From assembly GCA_001599295.1 (NCBI GenBank), contig BCGN01000007.1, forward strand, positions 770,470 through 834,469: DNA of 64,000 nucleotides, in the 5' to 3' direction. Position numbers and translations under genes: made by a program. Under the pieces are notes generated by a model. That model worked only from the letters and a program-made list of their open reading frames with translations. It was not told the origin of the DNA and made no database searches. Shown piece by piece: positions 45,261 to 54,882 of the stretch. The stretch is from Sporopachydermia quercuum (taxonomy: Eukaryota > Ascomycota > Sporopachydermiomycetes > Sporopachydermiales > Sporopachydermiaceae). Position 1 is the first letter of the stretch, and every line of letters starts with the position of its first letter.

Positions 45261-45917
45261 ATTCAAAAACCAACAAAGAAACAGGACAATGACGCGGTAA
45301 TCGTTATGAATAAGAGCGTTGTTGCTTTGCGCTCTTATGAAGCACAGGATATAGGACCGAGCTGTTTAAATTGCAAGTTGTGAACTATTCATGAAACAGA
45401 AATTATAGAGAGAAATATTCAGCATTAGCTACCCCCATTTCCACTTGGTCTTGTCAAGATTCTGGAAATTAGTACCGAATATATGATGCGAGGTGCTTGT
45501 TGCTTGTTAGAATCTCTATACATTATCTCATACATGCTGCTTCGTGGAAAGTACGTTGTGGTCTAACATAGTTTAACATACCAAGAGTTGATGGTTTCAA
45601 TGTTTGTTCGATCATTATTTTGTCATTACAGGACATACTGATATGAAAACAAGAGCATAGCAGAACAATCACCAAGAAAATGTCTTTGGATCTGGACACT
45701 TTCAATAATGAAAGCTGTAAATTCATTCGTTATTGATCTCATGTCTAACTGATTTCAATAATGAATACTGATTATTAGATAACCATGGAAGTAGTTACGT
45801 TGATGACTGAGTTTATAATTTAATGATTACTGATTCGTTGCTCTTACGGTCACTCACTCAGGTATCTAATACACTATATGAAGTATATCTAAGGATCTTC
45901 ATTATCGATCTACATAT
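45261..45917. other. Convergent intergenic, 0.66 kb
   Basis: Between the TFB5 (+) and COG3 (-) stops. It contains a perfect hairpin: ATAAGAGCG at 45310-45318 and CGCTCTTAT at 45330-45338 with an 11-nt loop, 50 bp after the TFB5 stop. No gene is recognised. Confidence 0.6.
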
Positions 45918-48900
45918 TTACAACTGTTGACCTTCTGATAAGCTCAAGCCTTGCACATCTTCCTCCAGAGAATCTAGAACATCGCTCTCTTTTCCCTCTT
46001 GCTCTTCCTCCAAAACTGGTTCTCTCACTTGTTCTTTATCATCAGTTGATAACTTACCCATAATATCAGTAATCCATACTACTAAAGCATCTACTTCCAT
46101 CACATCTTGCATCTTCTCTTTGTCTTCAGAATTGACAATCGAAGCGACCATGTCATTATAATAATGCTCATATATTTGAACAACCAATTCCTATACCGTT
46201 AGTATAACTGGACACATCATAAGCATGTAATTAAACGTTGCCTTTGAAAGTTCACATCCTACCTCAATTTATACAGCTTTAATCAAAAATTAACACTTAC
46301 TTGTATTCCATCCATTAGAACGTCAACTATCTTGTAATCTGTGAAAAACTGTTCAATTTGATGTTTCAATTCAGGAATAACAACCATACAGTCGTTAAAC
46401 AGCTGCTGAGTGTCTTCTTTCACAGTAGCCAACGATGGTTCATGCTCTGGTGTTTTAATAATGCTTTTAACAACTTTGTGCGCTGATTCTGCCGTGAATT
46501 CATGAATAGAGTTACGCAACATTGTTTGGAGTTCCTGTAACATTTGTTAATATTGGAATAAGTCATCAAAATGGAGATAAAGGAGGCTTTAGCATTTCAG
46601 CGGAGTGAGATGGTCGTAGACAATGCACTATTCCTGTACACCATTGAGTCAATTTCTTTCCGATAGCTTGTTGTGTTTTGCCCGTCGATTTTACACTGTA
46701 TGCTAATCCCACATGTTTCTTTCTCTCTAACAGGAAGTCATAATTAGATGGCCTCATCCTATCAAAATTTATCAATTAGCCGAACATGAGAACATTTAAA
46801 AATGCGATTGCTGTCCTACTAAGAATAATCATACTAGAAATTATCCTCAAACTGTTCTCATGCCAATCTTCTAAAACCAAACTCTCTCAAAACCAGCAAC
46901 TCATCTAATAAATATACTAAAAAATCTTCCTCAAGTACATCAATTTTATACTTACAGCCTTCGCATCAATCATATCATTAACAACTCTAGGCACAGATTC
47001 CATTGCTAGTTTGAACAATCCATCCTGAGTGAAAATAGTAGACATTCCTTGCGTTTTAATAGTATTATAAATATCATTAAACCCAGAAAAATCTACTCTT
47101 ACATCAGATCGGAAGTAGTCAGAATATTCAATATCAAATGATTGAATTTGATCCTTCAAAAACACCATATGCTTGATAAGAAACAAATACGCATCGGTTG
47201 ACCCCACCTTGGTAGAATAGAGCTTGTATGCTTTGTTCAAAGCCATGATAGATGCATGAACAATCTGATGAGCCAAATCATCAAAAACAGAAGACTGGGA
47301 ATAGAAAACGTTAGCAGTTGCAACTAAGGTAAGCAAGGATTCTTGGATAGAACATAATCACTCAAAAAAAGGGAAATCAACACAAAATAAAACACTTACA
47401 TTAACCAATTGATAAATGCTTGATAATAGTGACAACGCCAGCGACATTGGAGGATACCAACCTTGAAATAACTGCATGGAATCTAGAGATGCAACATCAG
47501 CAACCGAATCGTGTCTATTAGTGGAAAGCTTTGCCAATTGGGAACTGCTGCCATTCTCAGAATTCTTATTTGAGACAGTCGAATTCTTTCGTCCTCCTAA
47601 ACGTAAATCTTCCATTTTGGGCTCATACTTCCATATGTTCTCATCAACAAAAGCTTGAACTCGGAATACTAGCCTGCCTTGCACGTCTTGATACACTACA
47701 GTAAACACATCGCCGTATTTGATACTGGGACGCTCTTCTAAAGCATATTCTGCCATATCCTCATCGTCCTGAATGATCCGTTGTAAAATTGATGTCAATT
47801 CACATAAGGAAGAAACTTTTGACTCCCGGATAATCCTATTACGTAGAGCATCTGTCAGCGGTTCGGCCAAATGGTAATACAGTTTGTACAGCTCGGATTC
47901 ACCCTTAGTGAAGAACATAAAGAATAAGTCATACTCATCTTTACAGATCTTCATAGTATAGTTGATACCTTTCTGAGCAAATAGTACCAAAGATGTAGGA
48001 TTTGCGTTCGCCGTTTCAGTAACCGTCCTCTTAATAATAGGGATCAAAAGCCTGCTTCTTATACCTATGTACAGGTCATAGTACTCATTCAGCAGGCTTT
48101 CGTATTCATCAGACTCCTCAGCTCGTAGAATCATCTCACCAGTTAATCTATGTATCGCAGGTGCCTGCGGCGACGAGGAAAAAGTTGTATACAACAAAGC
48201 ATCCTGCGCAGTAGCATTTCCTTGCCTCACAGTCTTCAGTTTGTTCGTTACTTCATTTCCAAGCTTTTTCAACGCATTGGATACATACGTATATATCAAT
48301 GACAATGCACGAGTCATGCATTGGCGGAATCTCATTGTATACAAATCAATATGCTTATAATTAGGATGCTGGGACAAAAAATCCAAGCATTCGTCTAATT
48401 GGCTTAAGAGGGTCTTGAAATTATCAGTAGTGACAAAAGACGATCCTGGTGCATTCAGCTGTTTTACCATACCATCTAGTCTATCGAAATACTTCAATTG
48501 TTCAGACAATTCTCTATTCAGAGTGTTCAAACTCTCTTGATCACGAAGAAGTTTCCCAGACACTGATTGGAACTCTTCCGTCCCTTTATACACTTTTTCA
48601 AATTTGTGTGACAGCATATTCAAGACAGATTGTATATCACCAGTCTGTCGCAACAGAGCATCGCAAAGGTCAGAATTAACAGATGTGAACTCAGTGAATT
48701 TATTCCATGGTTCAAATTCAATGCTGAAGCTTTTTTCCATATCAACTTCATTCCAAAGCTCACCATGTGTTGATGGTAGCATGTCATGTTTAGACAAAAG
48801 ATATTCTTCTTCTATAAGTGTGAAAGGATAAAGGATGGTGGTTGAAGATGGGATTAAGTTCTTACTCGATGATTTCTTGATATTCAATAGGGCGGTAGTA

Positions 48901-49164
48901 TCAATTGACTCTGCGCGTTGCTTTCTTGTTTTTGCTGGTTGGATTGAAACCTCCTGTAGCATTTTGTTAGTGATTAGATCATAAGAAGTACATATGAGAT
49001 ATGAACAAATTGATGATACATACATTGTTAATCGAGGCATTCAAAGCAATGCTTTGTAGAATTGACTGACCTCTAGAACGACGTTTATGGTGATGAGTAT
49101 AAACAGCAGGCGTTGTAGGTGTTGCTGGTGAGCCATTGGTGGCATATGAGTAATCATCAAACAT
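45918..49164 (-). CDS. COG3: COG complex subunit 3 (Sec34), five exons
   Basis: Exons on the minus strand: 49164-49024, 48953-47400, 47294-46956, 46534-46301 and 46190-45918, giving 846 aa. Every exon is a multiple of three, so all four introns (70, 105, 421 and 110 nt) are phase 0. Donors are GTATGT, GTAAGT, GTAAGT and GTAAGT; branch sites are CACTAAC, GCTAAC, TATTAAC and TACTAAC. The Sec34 family signature HPNYK...LYTMRFRQCMTRAL is at about residue 243. VFDDLAHQIVHASI and FLIKHMVFLKDQI follow, and the joined junction IDAKA-ELQTMLRNSIHEFT and the end DGIQ-ELVVQIYEHYYND continue the family alignment. Cog3 is part of lobe A of the conserved oligomeric Golgi tether for retrograde intra-Golgi vesicles. 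Budding-yeast COG3 usually has no intron. Confidence 0.93.
46785..46862 (-). repeat. Folded element inside COG3 intron 3
   Basis: Within the 421-nt intron, CATGAGAACA pairs perfectly with TGTTCTCATG (10 bp, 58-nt interior). Inside it AGGATAAT can pair with ATTATTCT with one G-U. This may be an intronic structured RNA; no snoRNA box set is convincing. Confidence 0.5.
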
Positions 49165-50046
49165 TGTATTGAATTGTATTGTCTTTTTTATAGATCCCTA
49201 TACACATGATTAGATGACGCTTCATGTCACCAATGGAACTTTGCTTGGATTAATACCAATGAACAACAGGCGATATGTCTGTGACTGTGAGTGTAAAAGA
49301 CAGATGGAAGGAATACAACCAATAAGTAGCCAACTGAGAAATAGAATCCAGGGACAAATATACGGGCCCTATGTAGCGGTTCGAATATAAGTCATAACAG
49401 ATACGTTGGTGACCGGTGACTGATGATTAAATATGAAAGCATAAGCATAGAAAGCTTTGTAATGATTCAATCGCCAGTGCTTTGTGTAGAGGAGTTCAAA
49501 CATAAGATTTAAGGATTACAGATAACTTGCATAAGGTTTGGAAACCTTGAATATTTGGGAGGGCTACGGGAGGTTTTAAATTTTTATGATTATATAATCC
49601 AAATGCATTCATATGTAGGTAGAGTGTATCATCAGCCATTATTTAACAAAATAACCATTATAACAACACATTGAAGACAGTACTCGTTCAATAAGACCAT
49701 TCCCAGCATTTTGTCGTTTTCTCATGGTACCAGAATGATCGGAAACTAATATCACTAACGTATATCCAACAGATGAGAAAATGGCATACGGTAGAATACA
49801 CCATACATATGTTATCGTCCTACCTTCAACTCTGATTTTCACCAAAAAATGTTGCACTAGTAAGTTTCGTAATCCTTATATTGAGTCTACTGCAATATCA
49901 TCGTCACGCGTGTGATCCAAGGTGATGTACCTAGCTAATTTCACAAGCCTAAACGTTGGTGCTCTACATATAATTAGTGTAGCATGGTCAAGTTCCGTTT
50001 TCGTATACCAAAAACAGGTAGCTCCAAATTTATCTTCAGAAGAGAT
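49165..50046. other. Intergenic, 0.9 kb
   Basis: Between the COG3 5' end and the RRP8 3' end, both on the minus strand. A 72-codon minus-strand frame at 49639-49857 lacks an ATG and a recognisable domain. No gene is supported. Confidence 0.5.
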
Positions 50047-51431
50047 TTATCGTCGTTTATATATACAAGGCTTCAACAACCATTCTCCCTCAGCTTTCAC
50101 TCTTCTCTTTCTCTCGAGGGCTTCTACAGTATCATCGTCATCACCATCAATGAACTTACTCTTACTCTTCTCTTTAGCTCGTCGTTCATTCAATATATCC
50201 ATAGGTGGCTTGAAGAACTCGAATCTAATAAACATCTTGTTGCTATTATCAGTTTTCTTATGGAAAAAGCCAAATTTCTTCAAAACGTCAATAAATTCGG
50301 TACCTTCTTCATCAGAAAAACGTGATTTGATCTCAGCAATCCATAACTCTCCTCGTGGGTTTAAAATTCTCCATGCTTCTTTTATGAAATCAAGGAAGTT
50401 AGTACCCATAAGAGCTAAACAAAAGATAACTATTGAACAGCTGTTATCTTGTAAAGGGACATTCTTAATATCAGCCACTGTGATTCTCCTATTGACAGCT
50501 TTTAGATCAAAGCTATGTACAACCAGTCTGATAGGTCTCTTCTTTCTATCTTTCTTAATCTTTGCATTGAATTCCTTGATTGCTTTATCTACATCTAGAG
50601 CAAACATAGCTTCACCACAACCCATATCAGCTATCACCACTTCTTTTGAAGGAATACATGGTAATCCACCAGGAGCTCCAACAGGTTTCTCAGTCCTTTC
50701 TTTCACTAAATTCACAAACGTGTCAACAGGATTTTCAGGCCATGAATGAACTTGGTTTCTGAATCCATTATGATACTAGATTCTTTTGTTAATACATTTC
50801 CTCTTGACTCATCATAATGATACCAATGAAGATATATTCCAAGTTTAACCAACAAATTTTCACTTACTTCGTCAAACAAATTTGGTTGTTCCTTAACCAA
50901 CTTCATTGCATTTTCAGAGCTTGAGGTATACAGTTGTTCGTTAATCCATCTGAATCTTGATCCTGATAGCTTAGCTAGCATCTTCTGTTGTAATGGTGTC
51001 AATTTACTAGTATCAAAAATTTGCTCTGTACTTTCAGAGCCAGTTGATTTGTTTGCCTCTCGCCCACCTTTGGTTTTTCCTTTGCTATTTTCTTCACTCT
51101 TCTTAGCCTTTTTGAATTTTTGTGAAGAGTTTGTTGCTTGTTCTTTGAAACTATCGTTTACTTCCTCTTCCTCTTCCTCTTCCTCTTCCTCTTCTTTATC
51201 TACTGGTTTCCTCTTTTTCTGAGAGTTATTTTCCTGCTCCGGACTTCCTACATCAATTTTATTATTATTGTGATCCAGTAATGCTCTTTCTTCTATCTCT
51301 GTGTCAACTTCGGTTTCAATGCTCTTCCTTTTGTTTTTTTTATCCTTCTTACTCTTCTTCTTGTTCTTTTTGGCTTCTCCTACTGCAATTTTGGATGGCA
51401 ATTTCCATCCATCTACTTGAAACAAAGCCAT
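50047..51431 (-). CDS. RRP8: 25S rRNA adenine-N1 methyltransferase Rrp8, two exons
   Basis: Exon 1 is 51431-50868 and exon 2 is 50775-50047, giving 430 aa. The 92-nt intron starts GTAAGT, has TATTAAC and ends CTAG; both sides are phase 0. The joined sequence reads FRWINEQLYTSSSE...LFDE-YHNGFRNQVHSWPENPVD, the invariant Rrp8 block, and proves the junction. The SAM-binding motif VIADMGCGEAMFALD is at about 235-249, followed by VHSFDLKAVN, the catalytic-region LALMGTNFLDFIKEA and LWIAEIKSRF. Rrp8 makes m1A in helix 25.1 of 25S rRNA in the nucleolus. The N-terminal third is a Lys/Glu-rich nucleolar-type tail with a poly-Glu run. If the intron is retained the protein loses the entire methyltransferase domain. 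Confidence 0.96.
51161..51195 (-). repeat. Hexanucleotide repeat coding poly-Glu in RRP8
   Basis: TTCCTC-type tandem units (GAGGAA on the coding strand) encode an uninterrupted Glu run in the N-terminal tail of Rrp8. Confidence 0.85.
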
Positions 51432-51866
51432 GATATTGTATTTTCTTGAAACTGGAAGAATTTTAAACCAGATTTAAGTTAATTATCTTTTATTGAGATA
51501 GCTTTTGATCTTCAATTATTCTTTCTGTTGGGGATTTTGTTGGAGAGAAGGAGGAAGATTTTTTATGCTTCACATGAGAAACGAAAAAAATTATTACTAT
51601 GAGAATAGATCCTCCTTACATAATTACATAATATGAAGAGGATAAAAGTCTTCTATTCTTTTTGAAAATGAGCGAAAAAGTAAAAACGAAATAAATAATT
51701 ATTAACTATTTTATTAGAATCAACAAAGAACAATATTTATATAAATATTCTTAAATATTAATATACTAACGAAAGAAATGAGGAGTAAAGTAGATATAAT
51801 GGAGGGAAGGGAGGACGTGTAATATATCAATACATAGTGTATGATTAAGCTAAATTGTCTGAAAAT
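51432..51866. other. RRP8 upstream region
   Basis: AT-rich 435 bp between the RRP8 start and the tRNA gene. Nothing else is recognised. Confidence 0.6.
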
Positions 51867-51964
51867 GTCCCGGTGGCCGAGTGGTTAAGGCGACGCCCTG
51901 CTAATATTGGATGTGGTTTAGGCGTTGGGTTTTACCTGCGCAGGTTCGAATCCTGTCCGTGACG
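51867..51964 (+). tRNA. tRNA-Ser(GCT) with 16-nt intron
   Basis: A type II tRNA gene decoding AGC/AGU serine codons. The A box (GGCCGAGTGGTTAAGG) and B box (GGTTCGAATCC) are canonical. The anticodon stem ACGCC/GGCGT encloses the loop C-T-GCT-A-A, interrupted after position 37 by a 16-nt intron (51904-51919). The T stem has a G-U at 49-65, and the long variable arm is typical for Ser. The acceptor stem GTCCCGG/CCGTGAC has one mismatch, C4 against T69, with the other six pairs intact. The discriminator base is G, as expected for Ser. A T-run follows. The gene looks functional despite the mismatch. Confidence 0.93.
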
Positions 51965-52668
51965 CCATTTCTTTTTTATTTTTCAATTACTTCTTTTTTT
52001 AATTGCACTTTTTAACTATTTAGTACATTAACCTGCTGAATAGTTCAGTAAATGATTGAGAATTATTCCATAATGGTGTAAGAAAAAGAAATGGGATTCT
52101 ACTGGTCTCAATTTTGCAGAGTCGGTCCTAACCGTAGTATATTGATTGATACCTTATTCTCATTGTTGCCGCTATTTGATGATGATTGATTTCATCGTTG
52201 ACTAGTTCATAGTAGTTCTTCAAGTAAGAACAATAAAAATCTATCTTATAGTAAAATAAGGAAGTAATCGTTTATAGGCTAATACTATTTAGGTTTTATA
52301 AACAGGGCGGTCTATAATCATTGAAATCTTACAACGATCAAATACTATACCTTCCATTGAGTTTATCTCCCATTTGAGCATCATTTCCGCTATTTCCTCC
52401 CAAATCAATTATTTCCTTTTTGAGAAACTTCTCGGGGATATCCGACTACCTCTCAAGTCGGCAAAATATTCATTTCTTTTCTTCTGCGTAACCATTTGCT
52501 TATCAAGAGTGCTTGATATTTGATTAATCCAGAGAATCCTCCGACGAAAGTCTCTATAATTTTGTCTACTTATTTGAATACAAAAAGCCTGCTTCAGCTA
52601 CAGAAGTAGATAAACCGACATCAAAGCTAACAAGAACGGTTGGAAACTATTAGCAAAAGTCAGTTATC
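51965..52668. other. Upstream region of the hydroxyisourate hydrolase gene
   Basis: Apart from the Pol III terminator, 0.7 kb of AT-rich sequence with nothing recognised. Confidence 0.6.
51972..51977 (+). terminator. Pol III terminator of the tRNA gene
   Basis: Six T residues 8 nt after the tRNA discriminator base. Confidence 0.8.
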
Positions 52669-53133
52669 ATGTCGGTAGATTTCATTACATGCCACATCCT
52701 AGATACAACAAGAGGAAAACCAGCTTCTGGTGTTTCCTGTGCCATTTATAGATTAGGTGATGAGGTAACTGGACTTGCAGATGTAACCAATTTGTCGACA
52801 TCAAATGAGCCATTTGGTACTGCTGTTACCAATGATGATGGAAGAATAGGTAAATGGAAGTTGGCTAGGGAATCACCTGAAGCTGGTGTATATAGTAGTG
52901 ATGGAACTCTACAGTGGAGCGATTTGAAACCTGGTGTTTATAAGGTGAAGTTTCAGACTTTAGCTTATTTCAAATCATTGGCAGTAAATGGAGACGAATC
53001 AGCTAAGGCTAGAGCAAAGACATTTTTTCCTTTCGTTGAAGTGCATTTCATTGTAGCAAATCCTGCTGATAAGCATTATCATATACCTTTGTTGCTATCG
53101 AACTTCAGTTTCAGTACCTACCGAGGTAGTTAG
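52669..53133 (+). CDS. 5-hydroxyisourate hydrolase (transthyretin-like)
   Basis: A 154-aa HIU hydrolase, the second enzyme of urate breakdown, opening 5-hydroxyisourate to OHCU after uricase. The hallmarks are all present: the N-terminal ITCHILDTTRGKPASG with the catalytic His9, a DDGRIG loop with Arg61, HYHIPLLLS near the end and the invariant C-terminal YRGS. It is longer than bacterial forms because of inserts after YRLG and around the YSSDGTLQW segment, as is common in fungi. No targeting signal is evident at either end; the YRGS tail is the enzyme signature. The ATG at 52669 directly precedes the conserved start. No other purine-catabolism gene is in the window. Confidence 0.95.
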   Translation: MSVDFITCHILDTTRGKPASGVSCAIYRLGDEVTGLADVTNLSTSNEPFGTAVTNDDGRIGKWKLARESPEAGVYSSDGTLQWSDLKPGVYKVKFQTLAYFKSLAVNGDESAKARAKTFFPFVEVHFIVANPADKHYHIPLLLSNFSFSTYRGS

Positions 53134-54882
53134 GTGTTATGTATGAAATGATATAAAGTAAATGAAGGTTAATTTGAAAGGGTTGATTGTATGATGGATT
53201 CATATTCTTCTTCATAAGTACTAAGGACTATTGAATAGCAAGAAGGCTTATGTTGAATTGAGGAATACTATATAACTTAAGAGGGCTAATAATACCTTTC
53301 ATACTTTTATGATTATATATTGATTCAATTATACATATTAGATATTCCCAAACTGTGGTTATTCTTATTTAGCAATCATTGTTCAATCACCCCGGAGCAG
53401 CAAAATATCTGTTCAGTAATTCTCTCTTTCATATGATATGAAGACTTTGCTGTCTTCACAACTTAGTTATGGACAGTTACGTAATGTCAGTTATGGAATG
53501 AGTAACTGGACTACACACAGAAAAAAAACCAAGGGTATGCTCCTTTATGCTAAAAAAGTCTCTNTTTCAAAAATTATATTCGTATCAGTGCAATCATGTT
53601 TACCTTCTTTAATCCCAAGAACAACGACTAATAGTTAGTTTGTAGTCTTCTATCATCAAGCAGAAGACCTAATCTCAATTGACACTGTCCATTAAGAAGA
53701 AAACCAGAAAAGTGATACTTTGTACCACGTGATAAACACTACAGTTGTCCGAAGTACGCTACATTTCAAGTTGCAACAATATCATAATAAATCAACAGAA
53801 AAATTAGAAATTGGCCTCAATTCATCAGGTACATGATTTCAATTTGATTCGAGTACTATTTGTCTTTAATCTGTCTTCAATATCTAAAACAAACAAATTT
53901 ACAAATCCTAACAAAAGAGCAGATTCAACTAGCCCATCTCCAGTATACCCCGCAAATTTGTGGTGTATCCAACCTAACGCGAACCTAGCAGATTTATTAT
54001 TGGGAAATCAACACAACACTATTCACAAACGAAACAAAACACATAGCTCAACTCTTGGAAGGCCTTTCTGTACCTTCTAGTCATTCAATCTGCAGTTGAA
54101 GATTTTAATTAGTTTTATAGAGGTTGGCACTGAGGCTTCATCGCAGTCTCTCTTCCTGGCTTATTCATCATACGGAAGATCTCTTTAACTTATTTACCTG
54201 ACTATAGAGCAAACAGTGTAACGAATCTCTCTCTTTCATGAAAGAATGCAGCATATGCTACCGTTTTTGATATGAAAATCAGAAAATGAAGATTTTAGGA
54301 AAGAGGGCAAAACATGGAGAAAGTAAAACTTCAGCTACTTTGATCCTGGAAATCTACTAGTAAGATTGCCATATCGACTATTAACTCTTGTACTCAACAA
54401 AAAAGCTGTTCAACTCTCCAAATCCTATTATAGTGCAAGTGCTATATTACAGAGGTTCTGGTAACCGCGCTTGTTAGCATATTCCTAGTTCAATGGGGAA
54501 GAAGATAAGAGAAAGAGAAAGAGAAAACGAGAGTATAGACAAGATTCAGTAGCCCTAACTTGATACAGGTATACCCAGCTGGGCAGTAACAATATATCGT
54601 TAGTAAGTAATTATTAGTTCAATAGGAGTCTTTGCTGCAATAGTTCAAAGGCCACCAACAGCTAAACACGTATCTCAAACTAACAGAGCTACAACATCAG
54701 CATAACAGTGTTTGAATACTATTACAGTTGCTGTTACAATTCGACAGTACAATTCCAGACAGGGTAGCTTAGCTTCATTAGTATACTGTCAGTGTATCTC
54801 AACAACAAATGTCTAATACATCCACTTCAAAGCTGTCAGCACTTTCTATTTATCAACTTCCAAAGACTTGAAAAACAAGACA
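53134..54882. other. Intergenic, 1.75 kb
   Basis: Between the hydroxyisourate hydrolase and STN1-like genes, both on the plus strand. It holds a CACGTG at 53726-53731 and AGAGAAAG repeats near 54508. An 89-codon frame at 53811-54080 without an ATG is judged spurious. Confidence 0.55.

Noticed and set aside
45310-45338. Hairpin as a bacterial-type terminator
   Set aside because: No T-run follows and yeast Pol II does not use such signals.
46566-46775. Possible extra COG3 exon inside intron 3
   Set aside because: The flanking exons join in phase 0 directly onto the family alignment, leaving no place for additional residues.
49639-49857. 72-codon minus-strand frame with one possible membrane span
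   Set aside because: Begins at GTG, no convincing upstream exon, no family recognised.
50712-50867. Apparent alternative C-terminus of RRP8
   Set aside because: It is the intron read through; splicing restores the conserved block exactly.
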